Assembly: GCA_965277415.1 (NCBI GenBank)
Contig: CBDICS010000020.1
Span: 1-64,000, forward strand
Length of the DNA stretch: 64,000 nt
From: JAHDHW01 sp965277415
GTDB lineage: Bacteria; Bacteroidota; Bacteroidia; Chitinophagales; Saprospiraceae
Reading direction: 5' to 3'
Shown here piece after piece: positions 17,926-26,906 of this stretch. Position 1 is the stretch's first letter. Each line of letters starts with the position of its first letter. Under the pieces are notes generated by a model. It was not told where the DNA came from, ran no database searches, and saw only the letters and a list, made by a program, of their open reading frames with translations. Position numbers and translations under genes: made by a program.

Positions 17926-20901
17926 ATGTTCCAAACGATTACTACATTAACCTTTAAACTAAAAAATGCAATTTTTCTAATTGGATTTTTATTATTTGGT
18001 ATTGGGCTACATGCTCAAATATCAATTGATTGCAAATTTCCTTTTGTGCCTACACCATGTCAAGGTTGGATTGATTCTAGCCCTAATATGGTAGATATCT
18101 CTACTGATTGTGCTGCTGGTTACACCTTGACAATTGGCGATCCAGTACTAGTAAGTGGATTTGGTAGTTGCCCAGGAGCGACTTATACTGTAACTTATAC
18201 GGCTACAGATAATTGCCAAGGACAGTCAGCTTCTTGTTCCCAAACTTGGGTAATTGAAAATGATGGCCCAACCTTAACATGTCCAATGGATCTTTATTTG
18301 GATTGTGGAGATCCATATAACCAGATCTATATAGATTATTGGTTGAATTCAGTACAAGCAGATGTCTCTTGCTTATTAGGATCTAACCAGTTTAATACCT
18401 ATAACCCAAACTGGTTAAATGGCCCGTGCCCAAGTGGTTTTCAAACTGTTACGTTTTTTGTAACTGATGCTTGCGGTCGATCTGCAACTTGTAGTGCAAC
18501 TGTTTTTGTACTAGATCATGACGAACCTGAGTTATTGCAAGCAGCAGAAGATCATTTAGCAGTTTGTAGTTATAATACACCTCATGATTTCCAAGATTGG
18601 TTAAATAGCCATGGTGGAGCGATTGCAGAGGATGCTTGCTCAAATGTTTCTTGGTCAACTATTCCAGCAAACCCACAATTGCCATTAGCTTGTAGTGAGG
18701 TTGAAGTAACATTTGTTGCAACCGATGGTTGTGGCTGGTCTGTTTCAACTACCGCTTCTTTCGCTTTAATCGATTGTCATCCTCCTGTGATTACTGGACA
18801 GCCAAATGATATGAGCGTTGAATGTACTGATGATGTAGATGCGGCTTTACAGAGTTGGCTTAACTCTAATGGCGGAGCAACAGCAGAAGATGCTTGCGGA
18901 ACTAATATTTTCTGGATGACTGATCCTATGGATCCTGAACTAAGTGATGATTGTGGAAATACAGGTTCTGTAACAGTAATATTTATAGCAAAAGATGATT
19001 GTGGAAATGCTTCATCAACTGACCCTGCTACTTTTTCTGTAGTAGATACCACACCTCCAGAGTTTACAAGTGTACCTGCGGATGCAACAATCGAATGTGT
19101 AGATGATGTTGAATTTGGTACTCCTGAAGCAGAAGATGCTTGTGGAGCAGTTACGATTACTTATATGGATATGACTCTTTTGAGAGTTGAAGGTGGTTTT
19201 AGTGGAAGCCAGGAAGTACCTCCATCAGGTTCTGCTGGAATAGGTTCAGTAATGGGAACGTATAAAACAAGTACTGGAACGTTAGATATAGAAGTAAGCT
19301 TTGAAGGATTGGAAGGTAATACAACAGCAGCTCATATTCATAATGCTCCTGTTGGCTCCAATGGTGGAGTAGTTGTTGCTTTGCCTATTCCTACAGGTGT
19401 TACAGCTGGAAACTTTTCTTTTTCAATTGACTTAGATGCTAATCAGGCTTTAGAATTGAAAGATGGAAACTATTACATAAATATTCATACAGAGGCTGTT
19501 CCTAGTGGAGAAATTCGAGCTCAGCTATTTGTAAAACCATGTATTGGTAGTAGCACACGTACTTGGACAGCAACGGATGAATGTGGTAATACAGCTACAG
19601 CTTCTCAAACGATTAATTTCGCAGATACAGAAGCTCCTGTACCAAATGAAATGCCCGCAGATATTACAATTTCTTGTGGCGACCCAGTAGAATTTGCGGA
19701 TGATCCAACATGGACGGATAATTGTGATACTGATATTTTTACTTCAGTTGAAGATTCAACAGAAGACCCAGGTTGTCCTACTATTATTGTTCATGTAAGA
19801 GTATGGTCAGCTATTGACGATTGTGGTAATTTAGGAACTGTAAAACAAAGAATTTTTGTTCAGGATTTTGAAGGACCAGAATTTACTTTTGTTCCAGAAG
19901 ATACAACAGTAGAATGTGATGCTGATGTAGTATTTGGTACTCCTACTGCGGAAGACAATTGCGGTGGACCAGTGACCATTACATTTGAAGATGAAGTAAC
20001 CGGATCAGGTTGTGATGTTACCACTACACGTACTTGGACAGCAACGGATGAATGTGGTAATACGTCTACAGCAAGCCAGTCTATTTCAGCAATTGATAAC
20101 GAACCACCAGTATTTACATATGTTCCACCAACTCCGGATATTGATTGTATGGTACCTCCTTTTGATTGGGAAGATCCTATCGCAGAAGATAACTGTGGAA
20201 CAGTTACCTTGACATATGTTGAAGAAGCTCCTAATGGAAGTATTTGTGACGAAGGAGCAGCTTATGTAAGAAAATATACAGCAACAGATGAATGTGGTAA
20301 CATAGCTTGTGTTGATGTAGTTATTTGGGTGAATGCAGATGAAGGTGCGCCAGTATTCACATTTGTGCCTGAGGATTTGACTTTCTATTGTGTGGATGGT
20401 GAGCCTATGATTCCAGATGCAGAAGCAGTGGATGATTGTGATCCAGATGTAACAATCACTTATGAAGATGAATTTAATACTGATCCAGATGATTGTGGAA
20501 ATGGTTATGGTTATGATATAGTAAGAACATGGACAGCAACGGATCATTGTGGTAATACGACTACTGCAGTTACCTTAGCTTGGGTGAAAGGACCATTCTC
20601 TTTTGGTGGTGGTAATAATGGAATAGCTTCAGAAGGTGCTGAAGTCGCTGCAGATTTATTTGAACTTAGTCCAAATCCTGCAAGTGAAAGATTGAACATC
20701 GCATTTAGTTCTGAAATAGAACAAAGGGCTACTATAAGCGTATTTAATATCCTTGGAAAAACTGTATACAATGAAGTTGAAAATGCAGTACAAGGTCTAA
20801 ATAATACTAGTTTAACCGTAGATCATTTAGCATCAGGTACTTATCTTATTTCAATAGAATTTGGCAATAAGATTATGACCAAAAAGTTTGTTAAACGATA
20901 A
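17926..20901 (+). CDS. T9SS-secreted HYR-module protein with embedded CHRD domain
   Basis: The 991-residue protein has a signal peptide (IFLIGFLLFGIGLHAQ). It is a chain of HYR-like modules marked by repeated TWTATDECGNT motifs and paired cysteines. Around residues 416-537 a CHRD domain is present (GFSGSQEVPPSGSAGIGS, AAHIHNAPVGSNGGVVVAL, YYINIHTEAVPSGEIRAQLF). It sits inside one HYR-like module, between its VTITYMD and CIGSSTRTWTATDECGN parts. The C-terminus is a type A T9SS sorting domain (LSPNPASERLNI, ending IMTKKFVKR). CHRD domains are known from chordin and from bacterial secreted proteins, where their role is unclear. It is separate from the adhesin genes, with its own leader and terminator, but resembles them in module type. 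Confidence 0.9.
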   Translation: MFQTITTLTFKLKNAIFLIGFLLFGIGLHAQISIDCKFPFVPTPCQGWIDSSPNMVDISTDCAAGYTLTIGDPVLVSGFGSCPGATYTVTYTATDNCQGQSASCSQTWVIENDGPTLTCPMDLYLDCGDPYNQIYIDYWLNSVQADVSCLLGSNQFNTYNPNWLNGPCPSGFQTVTFFVTDACGRSATCSATVFVLDHDEPELLQAAEDHLAVCSYNTPHDFQDWLNSHGGAIAEDACSNVSWSTIPANPQLPLACSEVEVTFVATDGCGWSVSTTASFALIDCHPPVITGQPNDMSVECTDDVDAALQSWLNSNGGATAEDACGTNIFWMTDPMDPELSDDCGNTGSVTVIFIAKDDCGNASSTDPATFSVVDTTPPEFTSVPADATIECVDDVEFGTPEAEDACGAVTITYMDMTLLRVEGGFSGSQEVPPSGSAGIGSVMGTYKTSTGTLDIEVSFEGLEGNTTAAHIHNAPVGSNGGVVVALPIPTGVTAGNFSFSIDLDANQALELKDGNYYINIHTEAVPSGEIRAQLFVKPCIGSSTRTWTATDECGNTATASQTINFADTEAPVPNEMPADITISCGDPVEFADDPTWTDNCDTDIFTSVEDSTEDPGCPTIIVHVRVWSAIDDCGNLGTVKQRIFVQDFEGPEFTFVPEDTTVECDADVVFGTPTAEDNCGGPVTITFEDEVTGSGCDVTTTRTWTATDECGNTSTASQSISAIDNEPPVFTYVPPTPDIDCMVPPFDWEDPIAEDNCGTVTLTYVEEAPNGSICDEGAAYVRKYTATDECGNIACVDVVIWVNADEGAPVFTFVPEDLTFYCVDGEPMIPDAEAVDDCDPDVTITYEDEFNTDPDDCGNGYGYDIVRTWTATDHCGNTTTAVTLAWVKGPFSFGGGNNGIASEGAEVAADLFELSPNPASERLNIAFSSEIEQRATISVFNILGKTVYNEVENAVQGLNNTSLTVDHLASGTYLISIEFGNKIMTKKFVKR

Positions 20902-20930
20902 ATCTCTAAATAAATATTATCCATTTATTA

Positions 20931-20963
20931 AAGCACTTCCTATTTATAGGGAGTGCTTTTTTT
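20931..20963 (+). terminator. Intrinsic terminator after the HYR/CHRD gene
   Basis: The arms AAGCACTTCC (20931-20940) and GGGAGTGCTT (20949-20958) form a stem with one mismatch and an 8-base loop, followed by a run of T. Confidence 0.85.
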
Positions 20964-21410
20964 ACGGAGTATTGAAGCAACATATCGTTTCGTGTTTTAA
21001 TGAGTTATTTTGAACAATTTCTACTAAAAAGAAGATTCTTAGCAAATTTAATTTAAGTATTTGACAACTAAATTTTTCAAAAAAAAAGCGGTAAGTACAC
21101 TTGAATCAGGGGGTGATCCCCTCTGCAAGAAACTTGAAAATATGCGGTTTTTGAGAAAATAAAGCCTCAGAATATTTAATTTCTGGTATATCTCAAATTT
21201 TTATTGTTTTAAAAGTTAAATTTTTATTTTTTTTAAAAAAAATGCAAAACACAAGAAGAATAGGGAAGACCAGTTTTTTTTTACGAAAGCAATTTAATAT
21301 ACGCTTAGTAGGTTGATTATCAAGCATTTATAAGGCCAGATTTAAAATGGGAATTACTTGTGTAAATTCAACATATTTATATAAAAACAATTAATTAATT
21401 GCATATATTT

Positions 21411-21460
21411 AAAATACCTTTTTTGGGGTATAAGAGCAAGAAATATATACTGTATATTTG
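21411..21460 (+). promoter_or_regulatory. Promoter with upstream box, second occurrence
   Basis: The box AAAATACCTTTTTTGGGGTA (21411-21430) is followed after 22 bases by TATATTTG (21453-21460). Box sequence and spacing match the promoter at 9948-9997 (18 of 20 bases), yet no gene follows for 540 bases. Confidence 0.55.
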
Positions 21461-21465
21461 CAATG

Positions 21466-21949
21466 CGTGTTAATTAAATTAGCACAAAACAAAGACAGAT
21501 TATAATTCCATTACCGAAAAAACATCAAACTATATGATGAGATAATCCACTTTCCTATTTATAAGAACAGAGAGGATTTCTATTTTTACATGAACAATAT
21601 CAACCAACATTTCTAATTAAATCCTTATTTTTTATTCCTCTATTTTTTCTGGAAAGTAGAATTATTTTTGAGCGCAGATTCTCTGTGTTTGAGCTTATCA
21701 TTTAAGTCGTTTAAATTTGACATTGGATATTCCAGTGGGTAAATTTTATCTGTCTGACTTAGCAAAAAACTTGAAACTTTATTGGATTGTGTGTGTGATC
21801 AGAAAAATGAAACCTTAGTGTATAAGGAGTAGTTTTTTGCGCCTTATTATGAACAAAGAATTTGGGTAATTATATTAATGGTAACTGTTTAGAGATTTAT
21901 TTTAAAACGGTTTTGGGATAGTCCCTCTTCACTAAAGTGTGAAGGGGGA
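21466..21949 (+). ncRNA. Candidate untranslated transcript between an orphan promoter and terminator
   Basis: This lies inside the 1.1-kb gap 20902-22004. It has a recognisable promoter on its left and a terminator on its right, but only tiny open frames (the longest seen has fewer than 15 codons). The predicted transcript is about 480 bases. It is either a non-coding RNA or the leader and tail of a unit whose gene was lost. The part of the gap left of 21411 holds only the terminator at 20931 and a small GGGG/CCCC hairpin near 21110. Confidence 0.35.
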
Positions 21950-21957
21950 TTGCTTTT
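21922..21957 (+). terminator. Intrinsic terminator of the orphan unit
   Basis: The arms TCCCTCTTCAC (21922-21932) and GTGAAGGGGGA (21939-21949) are followed by TTGCTTTTT. It is preceded by TTTAAAACGGTTTTGGGATA, a variant of the sequence before both adhesin terminators. Confidence 0.75.
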
Positions 21958-21992
21958 TATACAAGCTTTATTTGCTAAAACCATGAATTTCC

Positions 21993-22000
21993 TATCTTTG
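21993..22000 (+). promoter_or_regulatory. -7 promoter box directly before ruvX
   Basis: TATCTTTG matches the -7 consensus and ends only four bases before the GTG start at 22005. The transcript should therefore be leaderless or nearly so. Confidence 0.6.
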
Positions 22001-22004
22001 CATC

Positions 22005-22424
22005 GTGGCAAGAATATTAGCAATAGATTACGGAACAAAAAGAGTAGGCGTAGCAGTTTCTGATCCGCTTCAGATTATCGCATCTGGTTTGGATACGGTG
22101 CCTACTGAAGGTATCTTTGACTTTTTACAGGGATATATTGAAAAAGAGGCAGTCGAATCCTTAGTGGTCGGTATGCCTATGCATTTGGATGGCAACCCTG
22201 CCCAGATTGCAGATAAGGTACTTCTGTTTATAGAAAAGTTTAAAAAAATATATCCTGACATAAAAGTGGATACACAAGATGAACGTTATACTTCAGTAGA
22301 TGCTAAGAAGATCATTTTGCAAAGTGGAGCTAAAAGGAAAAAGCGGCGTGATAAATCATTAGTGGATAAAGTAGCCGCAGTGTTAATCTTGCAAGAATAT
22401 ATGGAATCAAAGAGAACTTATTAA
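22005..22424 (+). CDS. ruvX: Putative Holliday junction resolvase / pre-16S rRNA nuclease (YqgF family)
   Basis: The 139 residues match the usual length of the family. The N-terminus ARILAIDYGTKRVGVAVSD carries the first catalytic Asp. VVGMPMHLDG and VDTQDERYTSVDA follow, and VDKVAAVLILQEYM contains the last conserved Asp of the RNase H-like fold. In known members the protein trims 16S rRNA precursors and has been linked to recombination. The GTG start is chosen because it gives exactly the conserved N-terminus. It is followed by def after 82 bases. Confidence 0.9.
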   Translation: MARILAIDYGTKRVGVAVSDPLQIIASGLDTVPTEGIFDFLQGYIEKEAVESLVVGMPMHLDGNPAQIADKVLLFIEKFKKIYPDIKVDTQDERYTSVDAKKIILQSGAKRKKRRDKSLVDKVAAVLILQEYMESKRTY

Positions 22425-22506
22425 TGCTATTGGTATTTATTTTAATGATACTGCTTAAGTTATATTCAAGTAAATATCAAATTGCTAAAAGCTATTTTAA
22501 TATATA

Positions 22507-23067
22507 ATGAAATTACCAATTTATGCCTTCGGCCAGCCAGTACTTAAAAAAGTGGCAAAACCAATTACGAAAGATTACGAAGGGCTTTCTGACTTGATTG
22601 AAAATATGTGGGAAACGATGTACCATGCTCATGGGGTAGGGCTAGCAGGGCCACAGATAGGTAGTTCTATTCGTATATTTATAGTCGATACTATCCAGAT
22701 GATGGAAGAAGGGAAAGAGTCAGAAGGCATTAAGAGAGTATTCATTAATGCTCAAAAATTGGAGGAAGGTGGAGACCCTTGGGAATATGAAGAAGGTTGC
22801 CTGAGTATACCTGATATTCGTGGAGATGTAAAACGCCCAGCTCAGCTAAAATTAAAATATGTTGATGAAAACTTTGAAGAAAGAATTGACATTTTCACAG
22901 GTATTCATGCGCGAGTCATTCAGCACGAGTATGATCATATCGAAGGAATACTGTTTACGGAATATCTAAAACCCTTAAAACGTAGATTACTAAGACGACG
23001 TCTCGAAAATATAAAGAAAGGGCAGGTGGATTGTAATTATAAGATGAAATTTGCTAGGCTTAGGTAG
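22507..23067 (+). CDS. def: Peptide deformylase
   Basis: This enzyme removes the formyl group from nascent protein N-termini in the cytoplasm. All three family motifs are present: GVGLAGPQIG (about residues 43-52), EGCLSIP (about 96-102, with the metal-binding Cys) and HEYDH (140-144, the two metal His and the catalytic Glu). The length of 186 residues is typical. The C-terminal extension, rich in Arg and Lys (KPLKRRLLRRRLENIKK), is common in Bacteroidota deformylases. Confidence 0.95.
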   Translation: MKLPIYAFGQPVLKKVAKPITKDYEGLSDLIENMWETMYHAHGVGLAGPQIGSSIRIFIVDTIQMMEEGKESEGIKRVFINAQKLEEGGDPWEYEEGCLSIPDIRGDVKRPAQLKLKYVDENFEERIDIFTGIHARVIQHEYDHIEGILFTEYLKPLKRRLLRRRLENIKKGQVDCNYKMKFARLR

Positions 23068-23089
23068 TAGCAGAGTTACTAAGGGATAG

Positions 23090-23324
23090 TTCTGCTAGGC
23101 AGAAAATGATAGTTCACCTACGGTGAAAGAGATAGACTGCCTGCGGCAGTAGTTGGCCAGAAGCACCATGTCATCAACTTCGTTTAATGAAGCGGGAAAT
23201 ATTAAAATCAGCAGAGTCCTACTGGCCGAAGGCCCTATATCTATTCCGAAGGAATCTATCATTTTCACCATAGGTGAACTATCACTTTCACAAAAAGTGA
23301 ACAACCCCTTTCACAAGAAGTGAA
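23090..23324. repeat. Cluster of short hairpins inside a larger inverted repeat
   Basis: At least eight small palindromes are packed between def and rnhA, most with three-base loops. They include TTCTGC-TAG-GCAGAA (23090), TTCACC-TAC-GGTGAA (23113), ACTGCC-TGC-GGCAGT (23136), GGCC-GAA-GGCC (23224), ATTCC-GAA-GGAAT (23243), TTCACC-ATA-GGTGAA (23264), TCACTTT-5-AAAGTGA (23282) and TTCAC-5-GTGAA (23310). In addition, 23108-23135 and 23256-23283 are inverted repeats of each other over 28 bases with about three mismatches. The genes on both sides point toward the cluster. Confidence 0.75.
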
Positions 23325-23344
23325 CCCCCTCAACAACTCCGCTG

Positions 23345-23977
23345 TCACTTCCTCCCAAAATCAGCAGGAATCTCTCCCCATTCTTCCGTTTTCCATTTGA
23401 TGATTGGATTCTTCCAGCTATTCATTTTTAACCACTTCTCTCCTCGTTCTATTAATATAAAGATGCGATCATTTACAGCACTTCTTTTTAAAGTTGTTTT
23501 GACTTTTTTGTTTCGAACCCATGCCATTGCAGTTCTTGAGTCAGAATAGATAGGTAAATCATAAGCCTTTATTTGTTGTAAATAAGCTAGGCCATGCACA
23601 AGGGCTAAGAACTCTCCAATGTTGTTAGTACCTTTTTTAAAAACACCAATTCTGAAAAGTTCAAGACCTGTATCTGTTTCGACCCCGCGGTATTCCATAT
23701 CTCCGGGATTACCACTACAAGCTGCATCTACTGCAATACTTTTCCAAATGATAGCTGCTCGGGCGGCTTCACTAATTTGAGGTTTTTTATTCTTAGAAAC
23801 TGATGCTCCTATATGATCATTGAAATTTCCGTGAAAAGCTGCCTCTGCGGCTTCTCTCGTTTTAAAAGATTTATATTTGGCATTTGGATATCCCTTTATC
23901 TGAACTTGACATTTAGTCCAAGAGTCAAAAACTCCAATATTATTACCTTCCCAAACGACATAATATTTTTTCGCCAT
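23345..23977 (-). CDS. rnhA: Ribonuclease HI with N-terminal viroplasmin domain
   Basis: The 210-residue protein has a viroplasmin-type hybrid-binding domain at residues 1-50 (KKYYVVWEGNNIGVFDSW, KYKSFKTREAAEAAF). An RNase H domain follows, with catalytic residues D84 (VDAACSGNPG), E122 (NIGEFLAL), D146 (IYSDSRTA) and a candidate fourth, D206, at the very C-terminus. It degrades the RNA strand of RNA-DNA hybrids in the cytoplasm. This fused form is common in Bacteroidota and Firmicutes. It is transcribed alone. Confidence 0.92.
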   Translation of the reverse strand: MAKKYYVVWEGNNIGVFDSWTKCQVQIKGYPNAKYKSFKTREAAEAAFHGNFNDHIGASVSKNKKPQISEAARAAIIWKSIAVDAACSGNPGDMEYRGVETDTGLELFRIGVFKKGTNNIGEFLALVHGLAYLQQIKAYDLPIYSDSRTAMAWVRNKKVKTTLKRSAVNDRIFILIERGEKWLKMNSWKNPIIKWKTEEWGEIPADFGRK

Positions 23978-23985
23978 AATAGTGC

Positions 23986-24015
23986 TTACAATTGAATTGT
24001 AAATCTACAAAATTA
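23986..24015 (-). promoter_or_regulatory. rnhA promoter with adjacent palindrome
   Basis: On the minus strand a -7 box TAATTTTG lies at 24008-24015. Between it and the start codon is the perfect dyad TTACAATT-G-AATTGTAA (23986-24002), overlapping the expected transcription start. The palindrome could be an operator or chance in AT-rich DNA. Confidence 0.4.
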
Positions 24016-24283
24016 TTCTGCTTACCTTTTACACATTTGAAAATATCAACCACACATTAAAATTACCTGTTTACACAATGAACTATTTGAAGCTACTTTT
24101 TTCTGCATCTTTTAAGAAAAGAAAATATAGTTCGATTTGATCTCCATTAAAAAATAAAAGAGATAGTCGGAAAAATTGAATTATTTTGAAAAAGCGATAG
24201 TGCTTGAAGAATTATTCAGATTGCGAAATTCAAAAGAGGATTTTATTTTTTAAACAATACTAAATATTATAGAACTAAATATT

Positions 24284-24291
24284 TACATTTG
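24284..24291 (+). promoter_or_regulatory. -7 promoter box of tatD
   Basis: TACATTTG matches the TAnnTTTG consensus, 26 bases before the tatD start. The rest of the 340-base gap between rnhA and tatD is AT-rich and shows nothing else. Confidence 0.5.
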
Positions 24292-24317
24292 CTATGAAAC
24301 AACGATTGAAAGGATAG

Positions 24318-25049
24318 ATGGAGTTTATTGACACACATGCTCATTTGTATACAGCACAGTTTGATGATGATCGTGAAGAGATGCTAGATAGAGCAAGGGC
24401 ATTAGAAATAAAACGATTTTACCTTCCTAATATAGATAGTTCGACCATTAAAGCCATGTTAGATTTGGAGGCGGCACATCCTCAGGATTGCCATGCTATG
24501 ATGGGGGTACATCCTTGTTCTATAAAATCAGATTTTAAAAAAGAACTGGCAACTGCAGAAGAGTGGTTACAAAAAAGAAGTTTTGTGGGGATTGGAGAGA
24601 TTGGAATTGATTTATATTGGGATAAAACTTTTATTGAAGAACAAAAAGCGGCGTTTCGTACTCAAATTAATTGGGCAAAGGATTTAGGGATTCCGTTTGT
24701 AATTCATTCCAGAGATTCACTTGATTTAACTATAGAAATAGTTGCAGAGGAACAAGACGGTAAGCTGAATGGCATTTTCCATTGTTTTGGAGGAAGTGTG
24801 GAGCAAGCAAGGAAAATAATAGACCTTGGATTTTATATGGGGATTGGAGGCGTATTAACGTTTAAAAAGGCAGGCTTGGATATTATTCTTAAAGATATTG
24901 AACTTGATCATTTAGTTTTGGAAACGGATGCTCCATATTTGGCCCCAAGTCCATACAGAGGAAAAAGAAATGAAAGTGCTTACATACGCCAAATCGCTGA
25001 CCGTTTAGCATCTATAAAGAAATACCTTTGGAAAAAGTTGCAGAGGTAA
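24318..25049 (+). CDS. tatD: TatD-family metal-dependent hydrolase, C-terminus frameshifted
   Basis: This is a metal-dependent deoxyribonuclease family with a TIM-barrel fold. The metal-binding signature FIDTHAHL is at the N-terminus. GEIGIDLYWD, PFVIHSRD, GIFHCFGG and LETDAPYLAP follow in the family order. The last 14 residues as read are not family-like (after RLASIKK). Moving to the next frame gives IPLEKVAEVTS, and then, after another shift, the family ending NALKVFQI with a stop at 25085. The disruptions are near 25017-25022 (one base missing) and 25056-25060 (one extra A). The intact gene would be about 255 codons. Confidence 0.85.
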   Translation: MEFIDTHAHLYTAQFDDDREEMLDRARALEIKRFYLPNIDSSTIKAMLDLEAAHPQDCHAMMGVHPCSIKSDFKKELATAEEWLQKRSFVGIGEIGIDLYWDKTFIEEQKAAFRTQINWAKDLGIPFVIHSRDSLDLTIEIVAEEQDGKLNGIFHCFGGSVEQARKIIDLGFYMGIGGVLTFKKAGLDIILKDIELDHLVLETDAPYLAPSPYRGKRNESAYIRQIADRLASIKKYLWKKLQR

Positions 25050-25326
25050 CATCAAGAAAACGCATTAAAAGTATTCCAAATATAAAGAGTATAGCGCCCT
25101 TAATATTTGGCTAGGAAACTATTAGAAAACGATAAATGTTTCGTATTTCCGAATAAATATTAGCTATATTAAGTATGTTTCTGTAAAAAATTTTGAAAAG
25201 TTACTTTAATTTGCAATTTTTGTGTCTCTGAGGGTTGAATGTATTCCCTTTATTATAATGTACTTTATTTTTGAAGAATACTGAAAGAAGTTCTTTTTTG
25301 AGTAATTTTCAAACTAGTGCTTAATT

Positions 25327-25415
<89 letters not shown>

Positions 25416-25653
25416 ATACGAATAAGGTGGAGAGATAAGGATTGAAGTCCCTAAGTTAATTGTATTAAAAAGTACGCCTTACCAAATTAAACCAATATAG
25501 AGAATAGGAAATACCTTTCTCAAAACGTAATGAAATTCAATCCACATATTGTGGAGAATTTATAATAGTAAAAGTTTTTTTTAAAGGTTATACCCTTAAA
25601 CAAACATATTTTCTAACTAACTAATTTAAAACATTCGTAAAACCTTTAAGATT

Positions 25654-26392
25654 ATGCGAAAATTATTAGCACTTATGCTTGTATTCGGTCTTGCAATTTT
25701 TTCTGGAGCAACCGAACTACTCGCTCAAAATGATGCATCTGCCGATGAGGCTGTTGGCGGTTACCAAATAATTGAAACAATACTTCATTGATGGTGACTG
25801 GAGATTTATGAGTTTTGTATTGATTTGTTTGATTCTCGGTTTAGCTTTTTGCATCGAGCGTATTATTACTTTAAACATTGGCGAGTGCAAACACAGACAA
25901 ATTGCTTCAAAGAATTGATGAAAACCTTAAAGCCGGAGATATGAATGGCGCTATGGAAGTAGCAAAAATCTACTCAAGGGCCTACTGCTAGTGTTCTTTA
26001 TGAAGGACTTAAAAATGCAGGACAAGGACCAGAAGCTGTTGAAAAAGCGATCGTTTCTTACGGTGCTGTTCAAATGGGTAATCTTGAAAAAGGATTAGTT
26101 TGGATTTCACTTATTTATCGCAATTGCACCGATGCTTGGATTTATGGGTACGGTAATCGGTATGATTCAAGCCTTTGATGATATCGCAAGAGTTGGAGAC
26201 CTTTCTCCATCAGTTGTTGCAGGTGGTATTAAAGTAGCACTTTTGACCACAGTTTTTGGATTAGTAGTGGCTATTATCCTTCAAATCTTTTACAATTATA
26301 TCATCTCTAAAATTGATAGCATTGTAAATAGAATGGAAGATGCATCTATCGCTTTAGTCGATGTGATGGCTTTAAATAACGTATTTAAGTAA
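25654..26392 (+). pseudogene. exbB: MotA/TolQ/ExbB proton channel protein, frame broken four times
   Basis: Pieces of one conserved protein appear in successive frames: a hydrophobic N-terminus with a signal-like segment (MRKLLALMLVFGLAIFSGA), then YFIDGDWRFMSFVLICLILG, ASANTDKLLQRIDENLKAGD, TQGPTASVLYEGLKNAGQ, and MLGFMGTVIGMIQAFDDIAR to the end. Each junction is mended by removing one base, near 25775, 25876, 25966 and 26112. In Gram-negative bacteria this subunit, with ExbD, powers TonB-dependent import. Because sequence on both sides of each break is still perfectly family-like, I suspect sequence errors rather than a dead gene. It is the first gene of a four-gene cluster. Confidence 0.8.
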
Positions 26393-26412
26393 CATAATCA
26401 AAAAGTCATATT

Positions 26413-26900
26413 ATGTATAAATTTTTGACAAAAAACGGGCAAACTATATCGTTTTTCGTAGGCTTGGCGATTACTGTTGTTTTCTTCATTATTATCCTTA
26501 TGGGTTTAGACGAATTTAGTCTATTAGATCCTAAAACAACGGCGCGTGAGTCTAACCTCTTTAATTTTGGAATAAATGCAGCAGTAGGATTGATTGCTAT
26601 TTGTACGATAGGAATGATTGCGTTCATTATACTCAATGTTATTACAAATTTTAAAGGGAATATCAGAAGATTGCTTATAGGGATTGGAGTTGTTTTAATC
26701 ATATTCTTTATCAATGTATTTTACTGCTGAATATGAACCAGAAGGAACTTTTCTTGGCAGATTTATTAAGGGATGAAAAAAATCAAATCACTGCTGGTGA
26801 AAATGGCTTTATAGTGGGAGGATTATGGAGTGCAGTAATATTAACGATAGTTGCTTTTGCATCCTTTATTGTTTTAGAAATTTTAAATTTCTTTAAATAG
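26413..26900 (+). pseudogene. Conserved membrane protein of the ExbB/ExbD cluster, frame broken twice
   Basis: The N-terminal 100 residues are intact, with three predicted membrane segments (FFVGLAITVVFFIIILMG, AAVGLIAICTIGMIAFIIL, LLIGIGVVLIIFFI). After removing one base near 26712 and one near 26755, the frame continues through FTAEYEPEGTFL and DLLRDEKNQITAGENGFIV to a fourth membrane segment (LWSAVILTIVAFASFIVL) and a stop at 26900. A membrane protein of this kind commonly lies between exbB and exbD in Bacteroidota; its function is unknown. The intact length would be about 161 residues. Confidence 0.65.
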
Positions 26901-26906
26901 ATCATT

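Noticed and set aside
21081..21160. Riboswitch-like fold around the GGGGGTGATCCCC hairpin
   Set aside because: The stem is only four to five bases, no known riboswitch core was recognised, and no gene follows within range.
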